Shown: positions 1-8,610 of the stretch, piece by piece
Numbering within the stretch: the stretch's first letter is position 1
Layout of the letters: every line of letters starts with the position of its first letter
Origin: VAZQ01 sp036406655
GTDB lineage: Bacteria; Pseudomonadota; Alphaproteobacteria; Rhizobiales; Xanthobacteraceae
NCBI GenBank assembly: GCA_036406655.1
Contig: DASXAP010000272.1
Coordinates: forward strand, 1-20,658
DNA length: 20,658 nt
Direction of reading: 5' to 3'
Notes under the pieces: generated by a model
Told to the model about the DNA's origin: nothing
Database searches by the model: none
The model's input: only the letters and a program-made list of their open reading frames with translations
Program-made: the position numbers and the translations under genes

Positions 1-951
1 CTCGCCGCCGGAGCCGACCGAACGGAGGCGCAGCCGGTGCTTCGGAGACGGAGCCGATCGCAGCATTCGCAGCGCCGTCGGCGGAATGAAGGCGTTTCGC
101 ACTTCGAGCCTGGCCATCAAAGCGAATGCAGCCTCGGGATCGAATCGCTCGAACCGGGCGGCGACCACCGGCACGCCGTAGTGCAGCCCGGGGAGGAGCA
201 CGTTGAGCAGCCCGCCTGCCCAGGCCCAATCCGCCGGCGTCCAGAGCCGGTCCCCCGGCTGCGGCAGGAACTCGTGCGGCATCTCGATGCCGGGAAGGTG
301 GCCGAGCAGCACCCGATGCGCATGCACCGCACCTTTCGGCGGCCCGGTGGTGCCGGACGTGTAGACCATCAATGCGGGCTCCTCGGCCGAGGTGGCAACC
401 GGCGCAAGATCGGCAGCGGCGCGGGCCAGCACGGCGTGGAAGTCCTCGCTGCCGTCGGCGGCACCGTCGATCGACAGGACCAATTCCACGGCGGGCGCGA
501 GATCCTCGAGATTGGAGAGCTTGGCCAGCCCCTGTGCGTTGGTGATCAGCACGCGGGCCCGGGAATCCTTCAGCCGATACGAGATCGCCTCGACCCCGAA
601 CAGCATTGCCAGCGGCAGCGCGATTGCACCGAGCTTGTAGATGGCGATGTGGCACGCGGCGACCGCCGGGGTCTGCGGCAGCAGGATGGCGACCCGATCG
701 CCGCGGCCGATCGCGCGCGCGCGCAGCGCATTGGCCAGCCGATTCGAGCTTTCGCGCAGCGCGCCGTAGCTGATCTCGTGTACCGTGCCGTCGGGCTGCA
801 CGTCGAGAATGGCGGCGCGCCGTGGCTCCCGCTCCGCCCAGCGATCGCAAACATCCACAGCGATATTGTAGTGGCCGGGGACGCGCCACTCGAACGCGCG
901 AAAGAGCGCATCGTAGCTGCGCGCGGCAGGCAGGACGTGAGCTGCATACAT
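1..951 (-). CDS. AMP-forming acyl-CoA synthetase (AMP-binding protein), C-terminus cut by window edge
   Basis: Member of the adenylate-forming ANL superfamily. These enzymes activate a carboxylic acid with ATP to an acyl-AMP and then transfer it to CoA in the cytoplasm. The minus-strand frame is open for 317 codons from the ATG at 951 to the window edge. The P-loop motif YTSGTTGPPKG lies at residues 197-207, followed by a TPADWAWAGGL segment typical of acetyl/medium-chain acyl-CoA synthetases. The visible part stops at SVGSGGE (311-317), which normally continues as the A4/A5 region. The C-terminal subdomain with the catalytic lysine lies outside the window; relatives are about 540 residues. 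The chosen ATG begins MYAAHVLPAARSYDAL, a normal N-terminus for this group, though no good ribosome binding site precedes it. The overlapping ATG at 947 is in another frame and is spurious. The exact acyl substrate cannot be read from the sequence. Confidence 0.9.
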   Translation of the reverse strand, partial: MYAAHVLPAARSYDALFRAFEWRVPGHYNIAVDVCDRWAEREPRRAAILDVQPDGTVHEISYGALRESSNRLANALRARAIGRGDRVAILLPQTPAVAACHIAIYKLGAIALPLAMLFGVEAISYRLKDSRARVLITNAQGLAKLSNLEDLAPAVELVLSIDGAADGSEDFHAVLARAAADLAPVATSAEEPALMVYTSGTTGPPKGAVHAHRVLLGHLPGIEMPHEFLPQPGDRLWTPADWAWAGGLLNVLLPGLHYGVPVVAARFERFDPEAAFALMARLEVRNAFIPPTALRMLRSAPSPKHRLRLRSVGSGGE

Positions 952-1111
952 CGGCGCGCAGGCTAGACCAGGTCCTGACCGGATGGAAACGACGGGCATC
1001 ACCGCCGGGCTTGCCTGGCGCCGCCGCCGGCCATCACCTCCTGGCAGACCAGCATGGCCGCCGAGTTCCGATGACCCTTTGCACCGCGCCGGACAGCCGG
1101 TAAACCCGTTC

Positions 1112-1141
1112 TTGCACGACACTGCGCCGAGTGGGGATACG
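1112..1141 (+). promoter_or_regulatory. weak candidate promoter for the MFS gene
   Basis: In the 230-bp divergent gap between the acyl-CoA synthetase and the MFS gene, TTGCAC (1112-1117) is followed 18 bp later by GATACG (1136-1141), about 40 bp before the ATG at 1182. The -10 match is poor (ATA core only), so this is only a candidate. Nothing else recognisable was found in the gap. Confidence 0.22.
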
Positions 1142-1181
1142 AGTCAGCCACCGACGCGAGGACGCGGGAAGCGATCGGTCG

Positions 1182-2390
1182 ATGAAGCAGGAGCCGAGCG
1201 CGGGAGCGCGCACAGCCGATATCGATTATCGCCTGCTCATTCCGTTTCTTCTTCATGTCATCCTCACTCAGACGCTCATATTGATCGTCCGGATCACGAC
1301 ATCCTATCGCGCGATCGAGCTCGGCCTGTCCGTGCTCTGGCTCGGGCTGATCGCCACCGGTTTCGCCATAGTCCCGGTCTTCACGGCGCTGCGGGTGGGA
1401 CGCTGGATCGACCGCGGCAACGATGCGAGGGCGATCTGGCTGGGCTCTTCCCTCGTCCTGGCGGGGTGCTTCGCGCTTTGGGCCTGGCCGCGATCGGCCG
1501 TGCATCTTCTGCTCTTCAGCGTGATCCTGGGCTTCGGGCACATGTTCTGCATGGCCGGACACCAGATGCTGGCGCTTCGTTCGGGCGGCTCACGCAACCG
1601 CGAGACCTCGCTCGGCTACTACATGGTGGCGGCCTCGCTGGGACAAGGGCTGGGGCCGTTCGTCGTTGGTTGGCTCGGCGGCTCGACCGCGGTGCCGTCG
1701 ACCGAGAAGCTGTTTGCAATCGGCCTCCTCACCGCCGGCATCGGCAGCATGGTCGCGCTGCTGATCCGGCCCGAGCAACGGCGGGTGGAGCATCAGCAGG
1801 CCGCAAAGCTCGTTCCGGTTCGCGAGCTGTTCCGGCTGCGCGGCTTCTTGCCGGTCATGCTGTCGAGCGTGGTGACGATCACCGCGCTCGACCTTCTGGT
1901 GATCTACCTGCCGGCCCTGGGCACCGAAAGGCACATCGACGCCGACCATATCGGTTTCCTGTTGGCCGTCCGTTCGGCCACCGCCCTGGTCTCCCGCGCG
2001 CTCTATGCCCGCCTGATTTTTGCCGTCGGTCGCTCGCCGCTCACGCTGGCAAGCATGCTCGGCAGCGCCTTGGGCTTCCTGCTGCTGGCGATCCCGCTTT
2101 CACTGCCCAGCATGTATCTGGTTCTCGGATTACTGGGATTCGCGATGGGGATTGCCTCAACCCTCACCATCTCCGGGGTGGTCTATCTCGCGCCGGCGGA
2201 AGCCTGCGGCACCGCGCTTACCTTGCGGATGACGGGCAACCGGATCGGCCAGATCGTGTTTCCCGCCGCCGCCGGACTGGTCGCGGCGGCAACCGGCGTC
2301 GGCGGCATCCTGCTGGCGGTCGGCATCGGGCTTGCGGTATCCGGCCTCGCCGTTGCGATGCGCGAGCCCGCACCGCCGTCGAGCCGCTGA
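1182..2390 (+). CDS. MFS transporter, 402 aa
   Basis: Inner-membrane secondary transporter of the major facilitator superfamily, probably an exporter or small-molecule carrier. About a dozen hydrophobic segments run through almost the whole protein. The loop after the second helix carries GRWIDRGNDAR (residues 73-83), which fits MFS motif A (GxxxDRxxxR). A hydrophilic central linker (RPEQRRVEHQQ) separates the two six-helix halves. The ATG at 1182 is preferred because it begins just before the first membrane segment and has GGGAA about 11 bp upstream. An in-frame ATG at 1131 would add 17 charged residues of little coding character. The gene is divergent from the acyl-CoA synthetase and is followed 36 bp later by the solute-binding protein in the same frame. 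The substrate is unknown. Confidence 0.88.
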   Translation: MKQEPSAGARTADIDYRLLIPFLLHVILTQTLILIVRITTSYRAIELGLSVLWLGLIATGFAIVPVFTALRVGRWIDRGNDARAIWLGSSLVLAGCFALWAWPRSAVHLLLFSVILGFGHMFCMAGHQMLALRSGGSRNRETSLGYYMVAASLGQGLGPFVVGWLGGSTAVPSTEKLFAIGLLTAGIGSMVALLIRPEQRRVEHQQAAKLVPVRELFRLRGFLPVMLSSVVTITALDLLVIYLPALGTERHIDADHIGFLLAVRSATALVSRALYARLIFAVGRSPLTLASMLGSALGFLLLAIPLSLPSMYLVLGLLGFAMGIASTLTISGVVYLAPAEACGTALTLRMTGNRIGQIVFPAAAGLVAAATGVGGILLAVGIGLAVSGLAVAMREPAPPSSR

Positions 2391-2415
2391 GGCTCGTTCG
2401 CTGGCAGCCGGAGCG

Positions 2416-2421
2416 AGGAGG
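2416..2421 (+). promoter_or_regulatory. strong Shine-Dalgarno site deciding the start at 2427
   Basis: AGGAGG ends 5 bp before the ATG at 2427. Only 12 sense codons lie between the stop of the MFS gene (2388-2390, same frame) and this ATG. The site therefore fixes the start and rules out an upstream signal peptide. Confidence 0.75.
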
Positions 2422-2426
2422 AGCGC

Positions 2427-3371
2427 ATGTCCGAGCCGATCCAGATCCGCATGGGAGGTTATGGCCCTGCCAGCACCGGCTTCAGCCGCGCGCTCCAGCG
2501 TATCGGTGACCAGCTCATCCGGCAGCTCGGCGATGAGATCGAGATCAAATATGTGTGGAACATCATGGAGCTCGGCTACCGCGCCGAGGATATTCTGTGG
2601 CTCGTCGAGCGCGGCCTGCTCACGCTCGGCTATCAGTCGTCGAGCTACCTGAGCGACCGGGTAGCCGAGCTGGGCTTCGTCGACCTTCCCTTCCTGTTCA
2701 CCGGCACGGATACGGCACGCGCCGCAATGGATGGAGCGCTCGGCGAAGTGCTCGCGCGCAAGATCGAGGAGCACGCCAACTATCGCGTGCTCGGCTGGTT
2801 CGAGAACGGCTTCCGCCACCTCTCCAACCGGGTGCGGCCGGTTCGTACGCCCGCCGAGCTCAGGGGACTGCGCATCCGTGTGCTCCCGAGCAGGGTGCAC
2901 GAACGAACGTTCGAATTGCTGGGGGCGGTGCCGATGCGAATGGACCTCACCGAGGCGATCGAGAGGATCAAGGCCGGCACCATCGATGCCCAGGAAAATC
3001 CACTCTCCAACACGGTCACCTATGGCGTGCACAGGTTCCACCGCTTTCACACGCTCTCGAGCCACTTCTATGTTTCGCGACCGGTCTTTCTCAATCGCGA
3101 TGCCTTCGATGCCTGGCCGGCGCATCTCCAGAGTGCGATGCGCGAGGCGGTCAGCGCGGCTGTCGCATTCCAGCGGTCGCTGCACGTCGAGGAGGAGGAT
3201 GCGGCGCGACAGGCGATCACGGCGCAGGGTTGCGAGATCATCGAGCTCGGCGCCGCCGAGCGCGATGCCTTCGCCGCCGCGGTGCAGCCGCTGCTCGATG
3301 AGGCGCGAGAGACCTTCGGGCGGGAGCTCTTCGATCTGCTCGCGACATGTCAGGCCGGACGAAGCGCCTGA
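2427..3371 (+). CDS. DctP-type (TRAP) solute-binding family protein lacking a signal peptide
   Basis: The 314-residue protein has the fold signature of TRAP-transporter solute receptors, which bind organic acids in the periplasm for a DctQM permease. Visible family features are the RTPAELRGLRIRV block (140-152), whose arginine 151 corresponds to the conserved carboxylate-binding arginine, followed by ELLGAVPMRMDLTEAIERIKAGTIDAQENPL (163-193), the usual dimer and ligand segment. The mature-type domain begins at about residue 5 (IQIRMGGYGP), and no hydrophobic leader precedes it. A strong ribosome binding site marks this start, and the 12 upstream in-frame codons offer no leader. No DctQ or DctM gene is nearby. 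It may be a cytoplasmic binding protein, be exported by another route, or have lost its leader. Family assignment is firm; function is open. Confidence 0.85.
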   Translation: MSEPIQIRMGGYGPASTGFSRALQRIGDQLIRQLGDEIEIKYVWNIMELGYRAEDILWLVERGLLTLGYQSSSYLSDRVAELGFVDLPFLFTGTDTARAAMDGALGEVLARKIEEHANYRVLGWFENGFRHLSNRVRPVRTPAELRGLRIRVLPSRVHERTFELLGAVPMRMDLTEAIERIKAGTIDAQENPLSNTVTYGVHRFHRFHTLSSHFYVSRPVFLNRDAFDAWPAHLQSAMREAVSAAVAFQRSLHVEEEDAARQAITAQGCEIIELGAAERDAFAAAVQPLLDEARETFGRELFDLLATCQAGRSA

Positions 3372-3409
3372 CCCGCGGCTGATCAGATGATCTTTCCCGC
3401 CTGACACTC

Positions 3410-3949
3410 CTACCCTCGCCGCTCGTCGGGAGCCGCCAGGATCAAGGCCCAGAAGACCTTGTACTTCGATTGCGGGGCGTAGACCGCGGCGATACCCATT
3501 CGGGTCGCCTCCTTGAGCAGCATGTTGGCGCGATGCGGGGGCGAGTCGCGCCAGCCGGAGAACGCTTCCGCCAAGGTATGGTAGCCGGCGCTGATGTTCT
3601 CCGCCGCCGCCTTGGCGCGATAGCCCTGCCCCTTGAGCCGCTCGTCGAAGCCGCGCACCACGTTGTGATCGATCTTGTCGCGGCTGGCCATGGCTTGCGC
3701 CTGCGCCTCGGCAAGCTTCATCAGATCGGGATCGACGCTGACCGGCGCAAGACCGTTGTTGGCCCTATAGCCGGAAATCATCGACGCCGCCGCGGCGGCA
3801 TCGATCCTGGCGTCGCTGCTCGCAAGGCTGCGGTAGAAGGCGGGCTCGCTCGGCGGCGGCTCGCTCGCGCAGCCGCCGGTCAGCACCAGCACGGCAAGCA
3901 CGCCGAGGCGCGTCGCGCCTCGGCTCAGACAGCGGGCAAATCCCTGCAC
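3410..3949 (-). CDS. CAP (SCP/PR1-like) domain lipoprotein
   Basis: Small exported protein with a C-terminal CAP domain, a fold found in many secreted bacterial proteins of mostly unknown activity. With the GTG at 3949 the protein is 179 residues. It has a basic n-region (residues 1-14), a hydrophobic stretch, and LTGGC with Cys27 as likely lipidation site, then a proline-rich linker. The CAP domain carries AxAQAQAMASRDKIDHNV, AENISAGY and GWRDSPPHRANML, matching the family's histidine and HRxN motifs. The frame is also open to an ATG at 4006, but that start would put 45 residues before the lipobox. The GTG has GGGGGA about 8 bp upstream and gives a normal-length signal. The 3' end converges on the TRAP-type gene with a 38-bp gap and no clear terminator. 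Confidence 0.87.
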   Translation of the reverse strand: MQGFARCLSRGATRLGVLAVLVLTGGCASEPPPSEPAFYRSLASSDARIDAAAAASMISGYRANNGLAPVSVDPDLMKLAEAQAQAMASRDKIDHNVVRGFDERLKGQGYRAKAAAENISAGYHTLAEAFSGWRDSPPHRANMLLKEATRMGIAAVYAPQSKYKVFWALILAAPDERRG

Positions 3950-4123
3950 GGTGCGAATTCCCCCGAGCTCCCCCGACAACTCATCGAGCCAGCATGGCCG
4001 AACCATGACGAGGCTGGAAAGACCTGCCGCCCGCTCGCCGGCTCCTCCTGCGAGCCGGGCATGCTTCCCCGGCAGTCGTCAACGACCGGAAAACAACGAC
4101 ACCCGGCACGATTGGCGGCTGGT

Positions 4124-5041
4124 TCAGTGTCCGCTGCGATAGACCGGGGCCGGCTGGGAGAAGAAGCTCGCCAGGATATGGTAGCAGATCTCGTAGTTCT
4201 TCTGATGGAACGAGGCGTGGGCGATCCCCGGCATCACCGCGAGCTGCTTGTCCGGGTTGGGCAGCTTGTCGAAGAACTTCATCAGATCGGCAAAGCCGGC
4301 GATGCCGTCGTATTCGCCGCGCATGATCAGCGTCGGCGCCGTGATCTTCTCCGGATCGCACACCGGCAGGTTGGCGCACATGTCGACGTAAGTCCCGTTC
4401 GGGATCGAATCATCGAGCTTCAGGATCGCGTCGGCGAATGCCTCGACGACGAGATCGTCGGCAGTGCCGGGATGATCGCGTTCGAAGATCGAGCGGACGA
4501 ACTTGCGGTCGATCGGCCGGCGATTGCCGGCGCGAAACTCCGGCAGCCTCTTGCGCCGCTCGGCGAGCGTCGGCGAGCCCTCGCCGGTCCACACCATCGC
4601 ATCGCAGGCGAGCCGCGCTACCATCTCGGGATGGCGCTGCGCGAACAAAGCCGCCCGCAGCGCGCCCGAGGAGATCCCATAAACCAGCAGCGGCTTCGCT
4701 CCCCGCAGCTTCTGGATATAGGTCGCGGCGGCGAAGCAGTCGTCGGCGCCGCAGGAGATCGGCGAGTTGTGATCGCGATCCTTGGTCGAGCGGCCGTAGC
4801 CCTCCATGTCCACGCACCAGGTGTCGTAGCCGCGCGCCGCGAAATGGTCCATCGCCGAGGGTCGGCCCGGGATCTGCAGGTCGAAAGTCGGCTGCGAGGC
4901 CATCGACGAGCCGTGCACGAACAGGATTCTGCCGGCCGGGCCGGAAGGGTCGCCGGCGTGCTTGTTCCAGAGGAACAGCTTCACGTCCTCGCCCTTTGTC
5001 GTCCAATGCTCGCTGGCCGTGATACGGAACTGCTCGTTCAT
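4124..5041 (-). CDS. alpha/beta hydrolase, 305 aa
   Basis: Cytoplasmic alpha/beta-fold hydrolase, probably an esterase, lipase or C-C/ester-bond hydrolase. The oxyanion segment LFVHGSS is at 40-46. The nucleophile elbow YGISSG (121-126) has Ser124 in a GxSxG context. A GEYDG aspartate (Asp245) and the GIAHASF histidine (His275) complete a plausible triad. There is no signal peptide. The ATG at 5041 is chosen because it has a GGAGCGG site just upstream and starts at the first family-like residues; the open frame extends to 5104, but those codons overlap the end of the upstream gene. It lies 20 bp downstream of the Bug-type binding protein gene on the same strand and is probably co-transcribed, suggesting it acts on a compound taken up with that protein or an ester of it. 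The substrate is not predictable. Confidence 0.88.
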   Translation of the reverse strand: MNEQFRITASEHWTTKGEDVKLFLWNKHAGDPSGPAGRILFVHGSSMASQPTFDLQIPGRPSAMDHFAARGYDTWCVDMEGYGRSTKDRDHNSPISCGADDCFAAATYIQKLRGAKPLLVYGISSGALRAALFAQRHPEMVARLACDAMVWTGEGSPTLAERRKRLPEFRAGNRRPIDRKFVRSIFERDHPGTADDLVVEAFADAILKLDDSIPNGTYVDMCANLPVCDPEKITAPTLIMRGEYDGIAGFADLMKFFDKLPNPDKQLAVMPGIAHASFHQKNYEICYHILASFFSQPAPVYRSGH

Positions 5042-5061
5042 TCGATCCGCTCCCGGTCCGA

Positions 5062-6039
5062 TCACTGCGCCATGATGTGATTGGCCTTGATCAACCTCGC
5101 CCATTTCTCGATCTCGGACTGCATGTGGCTGCCGAACTCCGCGGGCTGCATCGGGACCGGAACCGCCCCCTGGCTCACCCAGGACTGCTGGATGTCGGGT
5201 CGGGCGAGGATCCGGTTGATCTCCCGGTTGAGCACGTCGACGACGGCCTGCGGCGTGCCGGAGGGTGCCACCATGCCCATCCAGATCGTCGCCTCGAATC
5301 CGGGCACCCCCGCTTCCGCGAGCGTAGGGACGTCGGGAAGAATGGCCGAGCGCGTCCTGCCGCTGGTGCCCAGAGCCCGCACCCGGCCCGCCTGGATCAT
5401 CGGCGCCATGGTCGGCACCGAATCGAACATCATCTGAACCTGGCCGCTGATGATGTCGTTACGGGCGCCGGTGCTGCCCTTGTAGGGCACATGCAGGATG
5501 TCGGTGCCGGTCAGGTTCTTGAACAGCTCGCCGGCCATGTGATAGTTCGAGCCCACTCCCGAGGAGGCGTAGTTGAGCTTGCCGGGCTGCGATCTTGCCA
5601 GAGCGATGAACTCCTTTGCCGAGCTCGCCGGCACGGTCGGATGCACGACCATGACCAGCTCGGAGCTCAGCAGCGATGCAACCGGCACGAAATCACGCAT
5701 CAGCTTGAACGGCTTGTTGGGAACGAGGGTCTCGGTCGTGGTCTGCGTCGCCGAGACCATGAGCAGTGTGTAGCCGTCGGGCGGAGACTTCGCCGCCGCA
5801 TCCGAGCCGATGATCGTGCCGGCCCCGGGCCGGTTCTCCAGCACGAACGGCTGATTCAGGCTCTTGTGCAGCTCCTCGGCGAGCACTCGGGTGAACACGT
5901 CGGTGGGGCCGCCGGCGCCGAACGGCACGATCACCCGGACCGGCCGCGACGGATAATCCTGGCTCCGCGCCGGCGCAACCGCTGCGACGCACGCCAGCGT
6001 GACAGCGGCCGAAAGCCAGGCCCGCTGAAACTTCGTCAT
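5062..6039 (-). CDS. Bug-family tripartite tricarboxylate transporter substrate-binding protein (TctC-like)
   Basis: Periplasmic binding protein of the Bug/TctC family, which captures small carboxylates or related solutes for a TctAB permease. The 325-residue length is typical. Residues 1-26 form a classical Sec signal peptide ending VAPARS before QDYPSRPVRVIVPF. Family hallmarks are PFGAGGPTD (39-47), the ENRPGAGTIIGSDAAAKSPPDGYTL block (68-92), then YASSGVGSNYHMAGELF, HVPYKGSTG and the closing GVPGFEATIWMGMVAPSGTP segment. The ATG at 6039 is preceded by a weak GGGA. The gene lies 55 bp downstream of the YfhO-like gene and 20 bp upstream of the hydrolase gene, consistent with one transcript. 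No TctA or TctB permease gene is in the window, which is common for Bug proteins. Confidence 0.94.
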   Translation of the reverse strand: MTKFQRAWLSAAVTLACVAAVAPARSQDYPSRPVRVIVPFGAGGPTDVFTRVLAEELHKSLNQPFVLENRPGAGTIIGSDAAAKSPPDGYTLLMVSATQTTTETLVPNKPFKLMRDFVPVASLLSSELVMVVHPTVPASSAKEFIALARSQPGKLNYASSGVGSNYHMAGELFKNLTGTDILHVPYKGSTGARNDIISGQVQMMFDSVPTMAPMIQAGRVRALGTSGRTRSAILPDVPTLAEAGVPGFEATIWMGMVAPSGTPQAVVDVLNREINRILARPDIQQSWVSQGAVPVPMQPAEFGSHMQSEIEKWARLIKANHIMAQ

Positions 6040-6094
6040 GGGAAATCCCGGGCAGATGCTGCGTCGGCAGCTCTACACCACGGCATCGAAGGTG

Positions 6095-8560
6095 TCACGG
6101 CGGCGCGACCCCGCAGCGCTTGCGGCAGGCGAGCATGTTCACGGCCTCGCCGATCGCCCCGGCGAAGGGATGGAAGGCGAAGCGCACCACATGCCGCCCG
6201 CGCGGGACCACGACCGCGCGGAAGATCACGTTGGCCACGAGGATCTCGGTGTCGCGCCCGTCGACGCTGGCGCGCCACCACGGGTGCCAGATGTCGTTGA
6301 GCAGGAGAATGCCGCCGCCGGGCGCCTCCACCTCCACCACGACCTCGGTATTGGCGTAGCGCGCCAGGCGAGCGTTGCCTTGGGCTCCGGCCGCGGGCCC
6401 GGGGACGAATCCGGGCGGGGGCTGCTGCAGCAGCACGGTGCGGCGCGGATCGATCTCCGGCCAGCCGCTGCGCAGGAGCTCGGCGAAATCGGCGCGGCGC
6501 CAGTCGGTCAGCAGCATCACCCGCGGCAGTGCCCGCGGATTCTCGTACACATAGGCGTCGCTGGTGCGTGCCAGGAAGCTCAGATCGCCCGGCTCCAGCG
6601 CCGAGTCGATCTGCTCGATCGGCACGCCGCTGGCGATCAAGCGCACGCCCAGGAGATCGGCGAAAGCCGAGCGGTAGGAAGGATAGAGCGGGGAGAACCA
6701 GCGTTGCGACGGCAGCGCGACCGTGTCGCCGACATGGGTCGCCGCGTAGAAGCTGCGCAGACGCAGGGGATTGTGCCCGAACACGTCATCGAAACCCTGC
6801 GCCAGCGACAGGTTCGGCCAGTGATAGCCGATGCCGATCAATTCGACCCGATCGCGCCGATCCGGCGCCGCAGCGGCGGCGAGGCGGGCCTTGAGCAGGC
6901 GGACCGTCTCGTTGCCGGTGCCCGGGCGCAGCGCATCGAACTCCGCGCGCGGCAGCGCAGTGGAGACGTGCGGCGCATTGTTCCAGGCGAGGTCCGCCGC
7001 CATGAAAGCGGCGAGGAGCCCCGCAGCTGCGAGCGGCCAGCGACGGTCCAGCCGGCGCGCCGATGCGAGCACGGCGAGCGCGAGCGCCGTGCAGACGATC
7101 GCCGTCAGCACCGGGACGACCGCCGCCGCTGCGCCGACGACCGAGTGGGCCAAGGCCAGCGCCCCGGCCACGAGCATGATCGCGCAGGCGATCTCGAGCG
7201 CGCGCGAGGCACGCGTCGCCGGCGGGACGCCGCCGGTGAGCCAGCGATGCACGAGATACCCGGCGATCAGCGCGACGAGCCCCATCAACACGAAGGTCGC
7301 GTCCGCTGGCCGACGGTAGAGCGCGACCCCGGGCAACAGGTCGTACATCAGCCGAAAGGCCGGCGTATAGGCGCCGAGCGCATAGAGCAGCACCACCAGC
7401 GCGGCGAGGCTGAAGAATCTGATGTCGCGCTCCCAGGCAACCCCGCGGATGACGCCGAAGGACACGACCGCGGCAAAGGTCAGCGCGCCGGCGTAGACGA
7501 GCCCCATGTTCGGCGACAGGTAGAGCCCCGGCGATCCCCATGCCGCATCCCAGATCGAGCTCTGCGGCGCCCAATATTCGATGCTCGGGTTCATCGCGCC
7601 GAACAGATCCGCAAAGGCGAGCTGCAGGAGGTGAACGGGATGGATCGATCCGCCCGCCGCCGATGCGAAGTCGATCTCCGGCCGGTTCGATCGCGCCGCG
7701 AGCAGCATGGTCATCATCACCGGCACCGCCGCGACGAGCACGGCGCTCACGCCCGCGGCCGCGAGCGGCCGGAGGCTCGCGCGCAGGCGCGCAAGCGCGA
7801 GCCGCTCGCCTCCCGGTTCCGCCAGCGGACCGAGCCAATACGCAAGCACGAACCCGGCAAGCACGTAGAGCGACAGCAGCGCCACCTGGTCGCGACCGAG
7901 CGCCAACAGTCCGGCGAGCACGCCCGCGGCAATCCCTGCGCGCCAGGATGCCCGCTCCAGCGCGCGCGCAGCAAGCCAGAGCACGAGCGGCAGATAGGAG
8001 AGGCTGATCACCTGAACGGTGTGCTGGAGGCGCGCGCTGGCCGCCCCGCCGAAGGCGAAGGCGAGCGCCGCCACCAGCGCTCCGCCGGGATGCCAGCCGC
8101 GCTCCCGGAAGAAGAGGATGACGCCGAGCCCGCCGAGAGACAGGTAGGCGAAAGTCACGGCGTCGAAAGCGCGCAGGCCGACCGCATTGCTGAGAACGGC
8201 GAGCAGCACGTGCAGCGGCGAGAACAGCAGCGACTGGGGATCGGAAATCTGCTCCCATCCGGCAAATACGTTCGGCGTCCACCAGGGCCATTCGCCGCGA
8301 TGGAGCGACGCGGCGAGGAACTGCACCTGCGGATAGAACTGCGATTTGGCGTCCCAGGGGATGGTCACCTCGCCGAACAGCCACGGCCAGGCCGGCAGCA
8401 GGAAGGCAGAGCCGAAGACGGCGACGGTCACAGGGAGCGGCACCTGCGCACGCATGCCGGCAACGCACGCGAGCGGCTCGCGGCCACGAGCCGGGGAGGC
8501 GCGGCAGGCTTTTGCAGCCGGGCGCTCCGCAAGTCGGGCTCCGCTGTTGCGGTGGATCAT
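6095..8560 (-). CDS. YfhO-like multi-pass membrane protein (GT-C type)
   Basis: Large inner-membrane protein (821 residues from this start) resembling the YfhO family, which has a GT-C glycosyltransferase-like membrane topology. The N-terminal part has the first helix followed by IPWDAKSQFYPQVQFL and a WPWWTPNVFAG segment, the usual acidic loop of this family. About 12 hydrophobic segments follow. The C-terminal third is soluble and ends in a domain containing LLLNDIWHPWWRASVDGRDTE and VPRGRHVVRFAFHPF, characteristic of YfhO proteins. The frame is open to an ATG at 8581. The ATG at 8560 has AGGGGG about 9 bp upstream, so it is preferred. An ATG at 8455 would begin directly before the first membrane helix but has no ribosome site. 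It is first in a possible minus-strand operon with the Bug protein and hydrolase genes. A role in transferring sugars at the membrane is inference from the family. Confidence 0.82.
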   Translation of the reverse strand: MIHRNSGARLAERPAAKACRASPARGREPLACVAGMRAQVPLPVTVAVFGSAFLLPAWPWLFGEVTIPWDAKSQFYPQVQFLAASLHRGEWPWWTPNVFAGWEQISDPQSLLFSPLHVLLAVLSNAVGLRAFDAVTFAYLSLGGLGVILFFRERGWHPGGALVAALAFAFGGAASARLQHTVQVISLSYLPLVLWLAARALERASWRAGIAAGVLAGLLALGRDQVALLSLYVLAGFVLAYWLGPLAEPGGERLALARLRASLRPLAAAGVSAVLVAAVPVMMTMLLAARSNRPEIDFASAAGGSIHPVHLLQLAFADLFGAMNPSIEYWAPQSSIWDAAWGSPGLYLSPNMGLVYAGALTFAAVVSFGVIRGVAWERDIRFFSLAALVVLLYALGAYTPAFRLMYDLLPGVALYRRPADATFVLMGLVALIAGYLVHRWLTGGVPPATRASRALEIACAIMLVAGALALAHSVVGAAAAVVPVLTAIVCTALALAVLASARRLDRRWPLAAAGLLAAFMAADLAWNNAPHVSTALPRAEFDALRPGTGNETVRLLKARLAAAAAPDRRDRVELIGIGYHWPNLSLAQGFDDVFGHNPLRLRSFYAATHVGDTVALPSQRWFSPLYPSYRSAFADLLGVRLIASGVPIEQIDSALEPGDLSFLARTSDAYVYENPRALPRVMLLTDWRRADFAELLRSGWPEIDPRRTVLLQQPPPGFVPGPAAGAQGNARLARYANTEVVVEVEAPGGGILLLNDIWHPWWRASVDGRDTEILVANVIFRAVVVPRGRHVVRFAFHPFAGAIGEAVNMLACRKRCGVAPP

Positions 8561-8610
8561 GCCCGGATCGCCCCCTATCATGGCGGAAAGAACGAGGTGG
8601 AGCTCGAACG

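Noticed and set aside
37..966. Plus-strand open frame of 309 codons opposite the acyl-CoA synthetase
   Set aside because: The minus strand carries the recognisable adenylation motif YTSGTTG and a continuous family match; the plus frame is low-complexity, rich in Arg, Gly and Gln, with no domain.
999..1100. Minus-strand segment reading AAMLVCQEVMAGGG in the divergent gap
   Set aside because: It looked briefly like a coding remnant, but the frame extends only into antisense of the MFS gene and no family could be recognised.
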